In this document: piece after piece, positions 1 to 13,056 of the stretch
Position numbering within the stretch: the stretch's first letter is position 1
Layout of the letters: the number at the start of each line of letters is the position of its first letter
NCBI RefSeq assembly: GCF_019693445.1
Contig: NZ_JAHRBL010000002.1
Location: 62,001 to 126,000 of the forward strand
Reading direction: 5' to 3'
Length of the DNA stretch: 64,000 bases
Source: Deinococcus aquaedulcis
GTDB lineage: Bacteria; Deinococcota; Deinococci; Deinococcales; Deinococcaceae
Program-made: the position numbers and the translations under genes
The notes under the pieces: model-generated
Databases searched by the model: none
The model's input: only the letters and a program-made list of their open reading frames with translations
What the model was told of the DNA's origin: nothing

Positions 1-506
1 CAGGGGGGAGTTTTCCGCTGCGCTCGGCAAACGTTGACTGACGATTTAGGGCGGCCCGGCTTCGCCCCGCGTTGTACGCCGTGGCCCTTCTCCGCCCATC
101 GTCGTACGCCCGCGCGCTGCGCGCACGACGGCTTCGTCTGGACCTGGGCGGTATGGGGGCAGGAAGGCTGGGTGCGGCCCAGAAGGTTCTACTTTTAAAA
201 ACCACCGCGCTGAGGGTAGGTGGCAGACAGTTCAACGGCTCAGCCAGAGAGACTCCAATGAACACGGCGCTTTTCTCCTCCCCCCTTGTGGGGGAGGCTG
301 GGAGGGGGGCAAACGGGCCCAGCGTCCCACACAATCTTTCCGTCACCACCGCTCCCACACACTCGAAGGCTGGCCCTACCAAGTCGCTGGCTTGCCCGGC
401 TATTTCTATGGCGGTGATAGCAAAAGGTGCTTGGTGAGGAGGGGAGAACGCTGCCTACGGCTGCCTCGCCTCTTTGATGGCCCCATCTCTCCGGGCTTGC
501 TGGCCG
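1..506. other. Intergenic region at left edge, no gene seen
   Basis: About 500 bases without a convincing gene. Short open frames here are Arg/Pro/Gly-rich and lack an initiation context or recognisable domains. The stretch holds a REP-like palindrome (275-310) and an AT-richer patch near 190-205. The edge of the window cuts off whatever lies to the left. Confidence 0.6.
275..310. repeat. REP-like palindrome (CCCTCTCCC/GGGAGG family)
   Basis: A C-rich run, a short TTGTG loop and a G-rich run form a strong hairpin, followed by a second G-rich run. The same pattern of a C-rich arm, a NNTGG-like loop, a GGGAG arm and a trailing G-run recurs near 23872, inside 26501-26603 and near 32636. It is probably a non-autonomous intergenic palindrome. 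No transposase of the REP-associated (RAYT) type is seen in the window. Confidence 0.6.
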
Positions 507-1763
507 TCAGCGGTGGCCCAGGGTCTGGGCGTAGCCTTCAATCAGGCGGATGGCTTCGGCCACGCCGTCTTCGGTGCGGATACGGCGGCCCAGGTCGGCG
601 GCGCGCTCGCGCAGGGCGGGGGTCTGGGTCTGGCGCAGGGCGTCGGCCAGGCGGCGGGCGGTCAGGCGTCGCTGGGGGATGGGGGCGGGGCCTGCGCCCA
701 GGGTGCGCACACGCTCGCCCCAGAAGGGCTGGTCGCCAAAAAAGGGTGTGATCACGCTGGGAACCCCCGCGCGCAGGCCAGCGGCGGTGGTGCCCGCGCC
801 GCCGTGGTGGACCACGGCCGAGACCCGGGGAAACAGCCAGCTGTGCGGCAGGGGCGGGGCGGCGAACACGTGGTTGGGCAGGTCGCCAGCGGCCAGGCCA
901 CCCCAGCCGCTCAGCAGCACGGCGCGCTGCCCGGTCTGGGCCAGAGCGTCCAGCACCAGCGCGGTGGTGTCGGCCGGGTCGCGCAGGCCCATGCTGCCAA
1001 AGCCGATGGACACGGGCGCGGGCCCCGCCGCCAGAAAGGCCTCCAGGGCGGCTGGTGGGGTCCAGGGGCCCTGGGGCAGAAACCACGCGCCGGTCAGGTG
1101 CACGTGGGCGGGCCAGTCGCGCGGGCGCGGCACCACCGAGGGGCTCAGGCCGTACAGCAGCGGCGCGGGGGGCACGCCTGGGGTGGGGCGAGGCTGGTCG
1201 GGCAGGGCCAGGGCCCGGCGCATCGTCTGGGTGCCCGCCCGCATCCCCAGGCCCAGCGCCTGCCGGGCCAGCGCATAGGAGGCCAGATTCGCCGCGCCGC
1301 CCAGGCGGGCCACGCCAGCGGGCAGCAGGGGCGCGGGGAAGGCGCGGGTGGGGGTCAGCGGGACCACGGGCGCCTCCACCAGTGGCAGGCGCAGCTTCTC
1401 GGCGGCGGCCTGCGCGGCACTCTGACCCCCCAGGCCAGTCACGATCAGGTCGGCGCCCTGGGCCGCTGCGAGGCCCTGCGTCGCCCAGTGGCCGGCCGCC
1501 TCCTGCGCGGCGGCGGCGGTGTAGCGCTGCAGGGCCAGAAAGTTGCCCCGGCGCAGCAGGGCCTGCATCTCGGCCCCCGCCATCAGGGCCTGCGTGTTGC
1601 CGTGCATGGGCCAGAACGCCAGCCCCGCGCCGCGCGCCGCCGCCTCGAAATTCTCGTGGCTGGCGATGGCCACCGTGTGCCCCGCCTGCTTCAGGCCGGC
1701 CCCCAGCGCCAGATACGGCTGCACGTCCCCCTGCGAACCCAGGGCAAACAGGGTGATCTTCAT
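507..1763 (-). CDS. GT1-family glycosyltransferase (UGT/sterol-glucosyltransferase-like)
   Basis: Predicted 418-residue enzyme that moves a sugar from a nucleotide-sugar to a lipid or small-molecule acceptor. The N-terminus ([20 protein letters not shown]) is the typical Rossmann start of this family. The C-terminal donor-binding signature is seen as VVHHGGAGTT followed by GVPSVITPFFGDQPFWG. Length is normal for the family. The ATG overlaps the stop of the upstream membrane-protein gene by 4 bases, so the two are translationally coupled in an operon begun by a TetR regulator. The acceptor is unknown; glycolipid or carotenoid glucoside synthesis are possibilities but nothing here decides it. 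Confidence 0.85.
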   Translation of the reverse strand: MKITLFALGSQGDVQPYLALGAGLKQAGHTVAIASHENFEAAARGAGLAFWPMHGNTQALMAGAEMQALLRRGNFLALQRYTAAAAQEAAGHWATQGLAAAQGADLIVTGLGGQSAAQAAAEKLRLPLVEAPVVPLTPTRAFPAPLLPAGVARLGGAANLASYALARQALGLGMRAGTQTMRRALALPDQPRPTPGVPPAPLLYGLSPSVVPRPRDWPAHVHLTGAWFLPQGPWTPPAALEAFLAAGPAPVSIGFGSMGLRDPADTTALVLDALAQTGQRAVLLSGWGGLAAGDLPNHVFAAPPLPHSWLFPRVSAVVHHGGAGTTAAGLRAGVPSVITPFFGDQPFWGERVRTLGAGPAPIPQRRLTARRLADALRQTQTPALRERAADLGRRIRTEDGVAEAIRLIEGYAQTLGHR

Positions 1764-2413
1764 GCGGCCCCCCCGGCGCGCGGGGTGCGCCGCCAGCGGG
1801 CCACAGCACCCACCAGTATCAGGGGAAAGAGTGCCAGCACCCCGGCCAGCAGGGGAGAGCCCTGGGCCAGTTGCCGCAGCAGCGTCACGCCAAACAGGGT
1901 CTGTGCGCTCCACAGGGCGCTGCCCACCACCGTGATCAGGAGGTACTGGCCCCAGCGGTAGCCGCCCAGCACGAAAAATGCCTCCAGTGCCGCGCCGCTG
2001 CCCAGCGCCAAGCGGGCCAGCAGGCCGCTCAGCACCGGGCGGCGCGCCACCCCGGCCGCCAGCCGCTGCAGCCACGCCGGTCCGTCCTGGCGGCTGGCGT
2101 GGCCCAGCCGGAACAGGGCGGCCCCCGTCAGCACGCTGCCCAGAGTGGTGCCGGCCCAGGTGAGCGCCCAGGCCAGGGGCAACGGAAACGACACCGTGGA
2201 CAGCGCGCCCAGCAAGCCGTTCAGGTGCAGCGGCGCCCCCACCACGCACAGCAGTAGGTACAGCGCCGGGGCCAGGGCGCCGCTGTCGGTCACAGCAGCC
2301 TGGAGCGGCCCGGTCAGCCAGGGGGGGCGGGTCACGGCCAGCACCACGCCCAGCAGTGTTAGGGCGGCGGTGCCAGCGGCCAGCGCCCCGGTACGGCGCG
2401 CAGCGTTACGCAT
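1760..2413 (-). CDS. TVP38/TMEM64 (DedA-like) integral membrane protein
   Basis: A 217-residue hydrophobic protein with about five or six membrane segments. The order of segments, with a glycine-rich stretch ([17 protein letters not shown]) and a following [14 protein letters not shown] segment, fits the TVP38/TMEM64/SNARE-associated family, thought to act in lipid movement or membrane homeostasis. The start overlaps the end of the TetR gene by 8 bases and the stop overlaps the glycosyltransferase start by 4, so it is the middle gene of a three-gene operon. Family membership is inferred from overall pattern, not a single decisive motif. Confidence 0.6.
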   Translation of the reverse strand: MRNAARRTGALAAGTAALTLLGVVLAVTRPPWLTGPLQAAVTDSGALAPALYLLLCVVGAPLHLNGLLGALSTVSFPLPLAWALTWAGTTLGSVLTGAALFRLGHASRQDGPAWLQRLAAGVARRPVLSGLLARLALGSGAALEAFFVLGGYRWGQYLLITVVGSALWSAQTLFGVTLLRQLAQGSPLLAGVLALFPLILVGAVARWRRTPRAGGAA

Positions 2414-3038
2414 GGTCAGGTCCCAGGGTGCGCAGCAGGGTGTCGGTCAGCTCGTCGGGCAGGCGGGCCCAGGCGTCGCCGGGGGGCTCGTGGCTCAGGG
2501 CCTGTTCCAGCACGCGGCCCAGCACCAGGGTCAGGCCGGTGTGCAGCAGCGGGGTATCCGCGCCTGTGCGCGCCGCCAGGGCCTGGGCGCCCAGCTGCGC
2601 GGTCTGGGCCAGCCCCGCCGCAAACTGCCGCCCCAGCTCCGGCCGCACCAGCGCTTCGGAGACGATCACGCGGAACAGTGCGAAGTTCTCGCCCGCCAGG
2701 GCCCCCAGCGGCGCGGCCAGCAGCGTGCGCAGGAAGGTGCGCAGGTCGGCGCCGGCCAGGGCATGGGGGTCCAGCGCCGCGCGGGTCTGCTCGCCCAGCG
2801 CGTCAAAGAGGCCCAGCAGCAGCGCGTCCTTGTTCTGGAAATGGTTGTAGAGGGTGCCCTCGGCCAGCCCGGCCGCCCGCGCCACATCGCGCATGGTGGT
2901 GCGGTGAAACCCTTTCTGGGCAAAGGCCTCCTGGGCGGCTGCCAGGATCGCCGCGCGCCGCTCGGGGTCGGCCGGGGGGCGAGGCGCCGCGCGGGTGGAT
3001 CGCCGCTCCCTCCTTTCTTCTTCTGAGTGAGTGCTCAT
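2406..3038 (-). CDS. TetR-family transcriptional regulator
   Basis: A 210-residue repressor-type protein. The N-terminal helix-turn-helix is clear around residues 27-75: [13 protein letters not shown], then [32 protein letters not shown]. The rest is the all-helical ligand-binding domain. It heads the operon with the membrane protein and glycosyltransferase. The ATG lies 6 bases after a TACGAT -10 box, so the message is probably leaderless. An operator-like palindrome covers the -10 and start region, suggesting autorepression. The operator resembles that of FadR/YsiA-type TetR regulators that bind acyl-CoA, so a fatty-acyl or lipid inducer is a reasonable guess but unproven. Confidence 0.88.
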   Translation of the reverse strand: MSTHSEEERRERRSTRAAPRPPADPERRAAILAAAQEAFAQKGFHRTTMRDVARAAGLAEGTLYNHFQNKDALLLGLFDALGEQTRAALDPHALAGADLRTFLRTLLAAPLGALAGENFALFRVIVSEALVRPELGRQFAAGLAQTAQLGAQALAARTGADTPLLHTGLTLVLGRVLEQALSHEPPGDAWARLPDELTDTLLRTLGPDHA

Positions 3039-3045
3039 TCATTCA
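3024..3045. promoter_or_regulatory. TetR-type operator over tetR promoter and start codon
   Basis: A 22-bp imperfect palindrome with half-sites TGAGTGAGTG and TCATTCATTCA. It resembles the TGAATGA-N-TCATTCA operator of Bacillus FadR/YsiA-type TetR regulators. It spans the tetR ATG and reaches into the -10 box, an ideal position for autorepression. Confidence 0.55.
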
Positions 3046-3073
3046 TCGTAGTCTCGGTCGTGTAAAGCGTCAA
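3045..3073 (-). promoter_or_regulatory. Promoter for tetR operon
   Basis: Reading the minus strand: -35 TTGACG (3073-3068), a 17-base spacer and -10 TACGAT (3050-3045). The start codon follows 6 bases after the -10, so transcription would begin at or next to the ATG. Confidence 0.6.
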
Positions 3074-3081
3074 GTCATGTC

Positions 3082-3102
3082 CTTTCCGCGTTATGCGGAA
3101 AG
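3082..3102 (+). promoter_or_regulatory. Perfect inverted repeat upstream of hutU (candidate operator)
   Basis: CTTTCCGC, a 5-base spacer GTTAT, then GCGGAAAG: a perfect 8-5-8 inverted repeat. It lies about 70 bases before the hutU start, between the divergent tetR promoter and hutU. The position suits a repressor or activator of histidine utilisation. The cognate protein is not evident; the neighbouring TetR has a different operator. Confidence 0.45.
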
Positions 3103-3172
3103 TACTCTTGCTGCCGGTGCCGCTGGGGGGGACGATACGCGCAGATCTCAACCGCTGTTTCTAGGAGAAGCC

Positions 3173-4855
<1,683 letters not shown>

Positions 4856-4932
4856 GCGGATGGCGGATGGCAGATGGCAGATGGCCGGGGGCGGAAGGCT
4901 CATGGCTCATGGCTCATGGCCCATGGCCCAAG
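4856..4932. repeat. Heptamer tandem repeat array (GATGGCR and ATGGCTC units)
   Basis: Immediately after the hutU stop there are about five copies of a 7-base unit (GGATGGC/AGATGGC), a short G-rich spacer, then about five copies of a second 7-base unit (TCATGGC/CCATGGC). Related 7-base arrays occur inside the 3' end of hutI (7625-7660), near 25533 and, with a different unit, near 36772. The array separates hutU from the Uma2 gene. Confidence 0.75.
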
Positions 4933-4934
4933 AC

Positions 4935-5495
4935 TCAGGGCTCGATCACGCCGGCGTAGAGGTCGTCCAGGGTCAAGGCCACGCCCAGGCACGGCATGGG
5001 GATGGACTGCGAACCAGTGAACTCGCTGAGGGTCCACTCCTCGCCCTGGCGCCCGTAGGCGTAGACCCGGCGCTCACTCTGTTCTGCGATCAGGTAGGTC
5101 TGCAGGGTGGGAATGCCGGTGTACATGGCATATTTGCCCACGCGGTCGTTGGCAGCGGTGCTGGGCGACAGGACTTCCACCAGCAGGCAGGGCGCCGTTT
5201 CGTAGAGGGCGTGGGGAGCGTCAGAGCCGCAGACCAGCATCACGTCGGGGTAAAACAGGGCCGCGCCCACCTGCAGGCGCATGTCGGCCATGTGCAGCCG
5301 GCAGCCCTGACGCCGTGCGTGGGGAAAGAGAGTGCCCGCAATATTCATGCAGATCAGGGAATGGCGCTGGCTCACCCCAGCCTGAGCGTGCAAGGGGTAG
5401 ACGAAGCCAGCCACGTATTCCCTCTTGTACGGGCTCAATTCTTCGGTGCGCAGATATTCCTCCACGCTCATGGATTGAAACGCGGGGTCAGTCAT
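4935..5495 (-). CDS. Uma2-family (DUF820) restriction-endonuclease-fold protein
   Basis: A 186-residue protein of the PD-(D/E)XK-fold Uma2 family, common in Deinococcus and cyanobacteria; cellular role mostly unknown. Visible family features are MSVEEYLRTEELSPYKREYV at the N-terminus, the YPDVMLVC strand carrying the catalytic Asp, LLVEVLSPSTAANDRVGK carrying the Glu and later Lys, and YLIAEQ. It is encoded opposite to the hut genes and splits them. It starts 32 bases from hutG, so the two share a very short divergent promoter region. The flanking heptamer repeats hint at insertion, but no transposase or target-site duplication is visible. Confidence 0.8.
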   Translation of the reverse strand: MTDPAFQSMSVEEYLRTEELSPYKREYVAGFVYPLHAQAGVSQRHSLICMNIAGTLFPHARRQGCRLHMADMRLQVGAALFYPDVMLVCGSDAPHALYETAPCLLVEVLSPSTAANDRVGKYAMYTGIPTLQTYLIAEQSERRVYAYGRQGEEWTLSEFTGSQSIPMPCLGVALTLDDLYAGVIEP

Positions 5496-5527
5496 GGGTT
5501 TATGGTACGCGCCTGGGGGCGGGCCGC

Positions 5528-6432
<905 letters not shown>

Positions 6433-6436
<4 letters not shown>

Positions 6437-7709
6437 GCGAGGTGCTCTTCACGAACATTGCCCAGCTCGTCACTCCAGGGGCTGGGCTGCAGCGTGGCGC
6501 GGCCATGCGCGAGCTGACCGTGATTCCTGACGCGGCCCTGCTGGTGTCCGGCGGCGTGATCCGCTGGGTGGGGGAGAGGGCCCAGGCACCGTCGGCGGCC
6601 CGCGAACACGACCTGGGCGGCGCCGCAGTGGTGCCGGGCCTGGTGGACCCCCACACCCACGCGGTCTGGGCCGGGGACCGCCTGGCCGACTTTGAAGCGC
6701 GCGTGCAGGGCGTCCCGTACGAGGACATCCTGGCGCGCGGCGGTGGCATTCGCAGCTCTATGCGGGCCACCGGCGCAGTCAGCGTCGAGGAACTGGTGCG
6801 TCTGGCCCGGCCCCGCCTGCAGGCCCTGCAGGCTTCCGGCGCGACGACCATAGAGGTCAAGAGCGGCTACGGCCTGGACTTCGCGGCCGAGCGGCGCATG
6901 TTGGAAGCCATTCGGGCTCTGCAGGCTGAATTTCCCCTGGTGCCCACGCTGCTCATTCACGTTCCACCCACCGAGGGCCGCGCCGAGTACGTGCAGGCCG
7001 TCTGCCAGGAATTGATTCCCGAAGTGGCTCAGGCGGGGCTCGCCTCCGCTGTGGACGTGTTCTGCGAGAAGGAAGCGTTTGCGATCGAGGAAACCCGCGC
7101 GATCTTGCAGGCGGCCCGGGCCCACGGTCTTCAGCTCAAACTGCACGCCGACCAGTTCCATGCCATCGGCGGCACCGAACTGGCGTGCGGGCTGGGGGCG
7201 CTCAGCGTGGACCACCTTGAGGCCAGTGGCTCGGCGCAGATTGCCGCGCTGGCGGGCTCTGAAACGGTGGCGACGATTCTCCCCGGCGTGACCCTGCACC
7301 TGGGCCTGCCGGCTGCGCCGGGCCGCGCCCTGATTGACGCGGGCGCGGCGGTGGCGGTGGGCACCGATCTGAATCCAGGCTCATCCCCCGTCTTCAGCAC
7401 GGGGCTGGCCCTGGCCCTGGCCGTGCGCCTGTGCCGCCTGACCCCCGCCGAGGCCCTGACCGCCGCCACCGTGAACGCCGCCGCCGCCCTGGGCCTGACC
7501 GACCGGGGCGCGCTGGCCGTGGGGCAACGCGCCGATTTCCTCGCTCTGCACAGCAGGGACTGGCGCGATCTGCCTTACACCCTGGGCACCAGCCCCGTGC
7601 GCGACGTGTGGGTGGGTGGGCAGCAGGCTATGAGCCATGAGCCTTGGGCCATGAGGCAGGCTTCCATCAACCATGACCTGTCAACCATTCGCCTTCCGAA
7701 GGAGGCCCC

Positions 7710-7713
<4 letters not shown>
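6433..7713 (+). CDS. hutI: Imidazolonepropionase
   Basis: Zinc amidohydrolase that opens imidazolone-5-propionate to formimidoyl-glutamate, third step of histidine degradation. Metal and substrate motifs visible: [24 protein letters not shown] and [10 protein letters not shown]. The GTG at 6433 overlaps the hutG stop, implying coupling; an upstream in-frame GTG at 6418 is less likely. The product is 426 residues, somewhat longer than the usual 400-410. The extra C-terminal tail, beginning near the codons for MSHEPWAMR, is encoded by a heptamer repeat (7625-7660) related to the array after hutU. The 3' end also contains the hutH ribosome site AAGGAGG. Confidence 0.95.
7625..7660. repeat. Heptamer repeat inside the 3' end of hutI
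   Basis: ATGAGCC-type 7-base units, the complement of the TCATGGC units after hutU. The block adds a short low-complexity extension to HutI without breaking the frame or the overlap with hutH. Confidence 0.65.
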
Positions 7714-9212
<1,499 letters not shown>

Positions 9213-9241
9213 GGGCAGATCGGGGGGCCAGCGGGCACCCT

Positions 9242-9925
9242 TCAGTGCCGCACCCAGTCGGCTGGCAGGTGGTCCACCCGGTTGAGCCAGTGCAGGGTGC
9301 CGGGCTGGCCATCCTCGGGGGCCTCCAGCAGGGTGGTGGAGAGGTGCGCCAGCCGGAAGGTGGGCGGCGTCCCGGTGCCGGCCCACCCCAGGGCGGCGCG
9401 AATCAGGGCCCCGGCGAAGTCGTGGTGGGTGATCAGGGCCAGGGTGTCGCGCTCCCCATGCGCCGCGCGCAGCCCGGTCAGGACCCCCTGGGCCCGGCGT
9501 TCAAACACCGCCTCCTCCCAGGCTTCCGCGCCGCCGTCCCAGGGCAGGCCGGTCAGCTCCTGTGGCCACACCAGTGCCGGGCAGTCGCCCCGCAGCGCGG
9601 CGTGGTCGCGCCCCAGGACGGGCGCGAAGTGGCCCGCTGGGCCAGTGGTCAGCCCTCCGTATTCGTAGGCGGCGGCCAGCCCGTGCGCCGGCAAGCCCAG
9701 GGCCTGCGCGAAGGGGGCGGCCGTCTGCACCGCGCGGGTCATCAGGCTGGTGTACAGGTGGGTGACGCCGTGATTCTGGGCCGCCAGGTGTGCCGCTGTG
9801 TGCTGCGCCTGCTGCCGCCCCAGCGGGGTCAGCGGCGGGTCGGGCAGGCGCCGCTGGGCGTAGTCTGGCCGGTGCTCGGTGAGGTTGTTCTCGGACTGGC
9901 CGTGGCGGATGAGCAGCAGCTTCAT
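9242..9925 (-). CDS. Histidine phosphatase (phosphoglycerate mutase-like) family protein
   Basis: A 227-residue protein with the phosphohistidine signature [11 protein letters not shown] at residues 4-14 and the second catalytic histidine in [18 protein letters not shown]. These define a phosphomonoesterase of the branch-1 histidine phosphatase superfamily. The substrate cannot be told from sequence; cobalamin or sugar phosphates and nucleotides are all served by this family. A TAGGTT -10 lies 5 bases before the ATG, so the message is likely leaderless. It converges on hutH with a 29-base gap. Confidence 0.88.
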   Translation of the reverse strand: MKLLLIRHGQSENNLTEHRPDYAQRRLPDPPLTPLGRQQAQHTAAHLAAQNHGVTHLYTSLMTRAVQTAAPFAQALGLPAHGLAAAYEYGGLTTGPAGHFAPVLGRDHAALRGDCPALVWPQELTGLPWDGGAEAWEEAVFERRAQGVLTGLRAAHGERDTLALITHHDFAGALIRAALGWAGTGTPPTFRLAHLSTTLLEAPEDGQPGTLHWLNRVDHLPADWVRH

Positions 9926-10110
9926 GGGTCAACCTAGCGCGGCCCACCCCCTCTGGCCCGCCGCTTATGACTGCGCCCCCTGCCTGGCCGTCCATGCGCT
10001 CTGGACGTCTTCACCCAACCCGGATTCAGCTAGACAGGGCGCGGCGTACCATGAGAGCCCATTTTCCCGGTCTGTTTCCCCGCCCGCCCTGTTTTGCCCA
10101 CAAGGACGCC

Positions 10111-11001
<891 letters not shown>

Positions 11002-11010
11002 GTGGCAGGG

Positions 11011-11051
11011 AAAAAGAGCGCCCGGATCTGCTTCGTCCGGGCGCTCTTTTT
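11011..11051. terminator. Bidirectional rho-independent terminator after sdaAA
   Basis: A stem of about 14 bp (AAAAGAGCGCCCGGA and its complement) around a short loop, with an A-run before and a T-run after. It can serve both sdaAA and the reverse operon that ends at 11061. Confidence 0.9.
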
Positions 11052-11060
11052 ACGGTGGGC

Positions 11061-11546
11061 TTACCGGGCCGCAGCCTGCCGCCGCTGTGCCCACGTCTGC
11101 GCCAGCGCCGCCCCCAGGGCCGCCAGCACCGCCAGGGCAAAGACGTCGTTGTTGTCAAAGGCGGGCGAGTTGGGCGCGCCCAGCGGTCCATTGGGGAAGG
11201 CCTGCAGCCCCACCACGAACAGCCAAGCGCCCGGCAGGAAGGCCAGCGCGCCGGCCCCGGCCTCCAGGGGGCCAAAGCGCCAGCGGCCCAGGCCGGAGCC
11301 CAGCGCGAAGGCCACCGCCAGCACGCCGGGCCACAGCTGATCCGGCAGGCTGTCGCCTTGGGCGCGAAACACCAAGGAAAGAAGGAGTTCCTGGGCGGCC
11401 CCCAGCAGGGCGAACACCACGGCGGCGCTCAGGGCCTGTCGCCAGCCAAAGCGGTTGGCCGCCAGCCTCGTTTCCATCGCCCAGCGCGAATCCTGTACCG
11501 ATACGGCTTCGTTTTCCATCCCTTGCCTCCATTCTTCGGGGGTCAT
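11061..11546 (-). CDS. Membrane protein with conserved EWxxGxENEA motif (paralog 3)
   Basis: A 161-residue protein that begins [14 protein letters not shown] and then VQDSRW..ETR, followed by four or so hydrophobic segments. The first 30 residues nearly match the two genes upstream, while the membrane part differs. The ATG overlaps the stop of the preceding paralog (ATGA). Function unknown. It is the last gene of a PadR-led operon. The conserved soluble N-terminus might be a docking or sensing helix, as in the HAAS-type domains of other PadR-linked membrane proteins; that comparison is inference. Confidence 0.7.
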   Translation of the reverse strand: MTPEEWRQGMENEAVSVQDSRWAMETRLAANRFGWRQALSAAVVFALLGAAQELLLSLVFRAQGDSLPDQLWPGVLAVAFALGSGLGRWRFGPLEAGAGALAFLPGAWLFVVGLQAFPNGPLGAPNSPAFDNNDVFALAVLAALGAALAQTWAQRRQAAAR

Positions 11547-12109
11547 GCGCGGCTCCGATGCAGTGCGTGGCGGAGGCGGTGCCCAACAAGGGCACAAAAT
11601 CCGATGAGCAGGGTGCCCATGACCAACCGCTCTGGGGAAAAGCCGCTGGCATAGCCCGCCAGATCCACCGTGTGGGTGCCGCTCAACGTGGGGTAAGAGA
11701 GAACCTCGTGTGTGGAGGTGTAAAGCCACGCACCGACGCCCATGGGGAGAAAGGCTAGGCCGCCCAGTACAGCCAGGAGGCCAGGCGTAAAACGCAACAG
11801 CGCCATCATCCCGGCCAGCAGGGCAGGAATAAACAGTTGGCCCAGTTCAAACAACCGGGTGTAGCCCAGGTGGGTCATGACCCATCCGCCCACAGGGTTG
11901 AAGTCGCGCAACACCGAGAAGCGGATGGCATGGTCGGTCAGCACGGTCAGGGCATAGCCCAGTCCAGCCAGCAGCAGGCCATAGATTCCCACCTGCAGGC
12001 CCCAGGCCACCGGTTGCAAGGCAACCCTGCGCGTCGCCCGGCTCCACGCTGCGTCCTGCACACTGCTCGCCTCATTCTCCATCCCCTGTCGCCACTCTTC
12101 GGGGGTCAT
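11543..12109 (-). CDS. Membrane protein with conserved EWxxGxENEA motif (paralog 2)
   Basis: A 188-residue protein starting [20 protein letters not shown], identical over its first 14 residues to the downstream gene. Four or five membrane segments follow. Start and stop overlap the neighbouring genes by 4 bases (ATGA), so the set is translationally coupled. Function unknown. The extracytoplasmic loops differ from the paralogs (for example [18 protein letters not shown]), which suggests the copies diverged after duplication. Confidence 0.7.
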   Translation of the reverse strand: MTPEEWRQGMENEASSVQDAAWSRATRRVALQPVAWGLQVGIYGLLLAGLGYALTVLTDHAIRFSVLRDFNPVGGWVMTHLGYTRLFELGQLFIPALLAGMMALLRFTPGLLAVLGGLAFLPMGVGAWLYTSTHEVLSYPTLSGTHTVDLAGYASGFSPERLVMGTLLIGFCALVGHRLRHALHRSRA

Positions 12110-12654
12110 GCGCGGGCCCGGCGCCCCTGGAAGGGCAGCCCCAGCACAATCCCCAGCGCCGCGACGCCCAGGGCCACCGCCAGGGGATAGGCCGGAAAGC
12201 CCATGAAGTCACGCAATACCAGATTGCCCAGGGTCGCGATGGTCAGCACCGAGGCCAGGGCCGCCAGCAGAATGGCCCAGTGAGGCACGCGCAGGCGGCT
12301 GGCCACAGCGGCCACCAGAAACAGGGCGAGCAGCAGACCCATTACGGGCAGCTGGGGATCGCTGCTGTCGCGGATCGTGTGCACCGGCTGCGGGTTGCCC
12401 AGCACGTTCCACTTCACGAAGGTCAGCGTGTCCACGCCGTTGCGAGCCGCTTCGCGCACCATCACCGGCCACTGGGTCCCCAGGGTGACAGCGGCACTGG
12501 TCGCCACACCGAGGCTCAGGCCCACGCCGCCCTGCAACGCCTGACGTCCCAGGGCCGCGCGGCGCAGATGCAGCCTGGTGTCGCGGGCCCACGCGGCGTC
12601 TTGGGCGGTGTGCGCTTCATTCTCTATGCCGGCCTTCCATTCGTCTGGGCTCAT
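12106..12654 (-). CDS. Membrane protein with conserved EWxxGxENEA motif (paralog 1)
   Basis: A 182-residue protein beginning MSPDEWKAGIENEAHTAQDA, a variant of the N-terminus of the two downstream paralogs. Four hydrophobic segments follow. It is first after the PadR gene and overlaps it by 4 bases. Function unknown. PadR-linked short membrane proteins often respond to envelope stress or antimicrobials, but no transporter motif is present here. Confidence 0.7.
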   Translation of the reverse strand: MSPDEWKAGIENEAHTAQDAAWARDTRLHLRRAALGRQALQGGVGLSLGVATSAAVTLGTQWPVMVREAARNGVDTLTFVKWNVLGNPQPVHTIRDSSDPQLPVMGLLLALFLVAAVASRLRVPHWAILLAALASVLTIATLGNLVLRDFMGFPAYPLAVALGVAALGIVLGLPFQGRRARA

Positions 12655-12959
12655 GTCAGGGCTCCTTTGGTGCGGGTGCGGGGGGCTTGGCCTTCGGCGT
12701 GCCGCTGCCGGGCCAGTTCCAGCCCTGTCTGTGTCAGGCGGTAGATGTGCCGGGGGGGCTTGCCGGGGTGCGGCGAGTCTTCCCACTGCGCGTCCAGATA
12801 CCCCTGGTCGTGCAGGCGCTGCAGGATGGGATACAGCGTGCCACTTTTCAGGCCGGTGCCCTTGCTCAGGTCGTAGCCGTAGGTGTGCGCCGGGTACGCC
12901 CGCTGCAGGGCCGCCAGCACGGCGCGGGTGGGAGGACTGCTGTTGGGCAATGGAGGCAT
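12651..12959 (-). CDS. PadR-family transcriptional regulator
   Basis: A 102-residue winged-helix protein with the PadR signature YGYDLSKGTGLKSGTLYPILQRLHDQGYLDAQWED and HIYRLTQTG. Length fits the short PadR subgroup lacking a long C-terminal helix bundle. It is the promoter-proximal gene of a four-gene overlapping operon with three paralogous membrane proteins. A GTTAAT -10 lies 5 bases before the ATG (leaderless), with two small palindromes next to the -35. Autoregulation is likely. Confidence 0.9.
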   Translation of the reverse strand: MPPLPNSSPPTRAVLAALQRAYPAHTYGYDLSKGTGLKSGTLYPILQRLHDQGYLDAQWEDSPHPGKPPRHIYRLTQTGLELARQRHAEGQAPRTRTKGALT

Positions 12960-12994
12960 ATCCCATTAACAACATATGTAGACTTTGAAGTCAA
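12960..12994 (-). promoter_or_regulatory. PadR operon promoter with two palindromic candidate operators
   Basis: Minus strand: -35 TTGACT (12994-12989), 18-base spacer, -10 GTTAAT (12970-12965), start codon 5 bases later. ACATATGT (12972-12979) lies in the spacer, and GACTT-TG-AAGTC (12981-12992) overlaps the -35. PadR proteins commonly bind ATGT/ACAT-containing dyads, so these are the best operator candidates. Confidence 0.55.
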
Positions 12995-13018
12995 GCGGTT
13001 CGTTGGAGAAGGAGAGAG

Positions 13019-13041
13019 GAGGGGGCAAATCAGCCCCCCTC
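13019..13041. terminator. Hairpin downstream of HAD gene
   Basis: GAGGGGGC, a six-base loop, then GCCCCCCTC, placed just after the HAD gene stop. There is no clear T-run, so terminator activity is uncertain. Confidence 0.4.
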
Positions 13042-13056
13042 AGTACCAGCGCCCTG

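Noticed and set aside
72..437. Short forward frame at the left edge
   Set aside because: No ribosome site, no domain, and it runs through a REP-like palindrome.
4856..4932. Possible CRISPR-like array
   Set aside because: Units are only 7 bases and contiguous, with no unique spacers and no cas genes.
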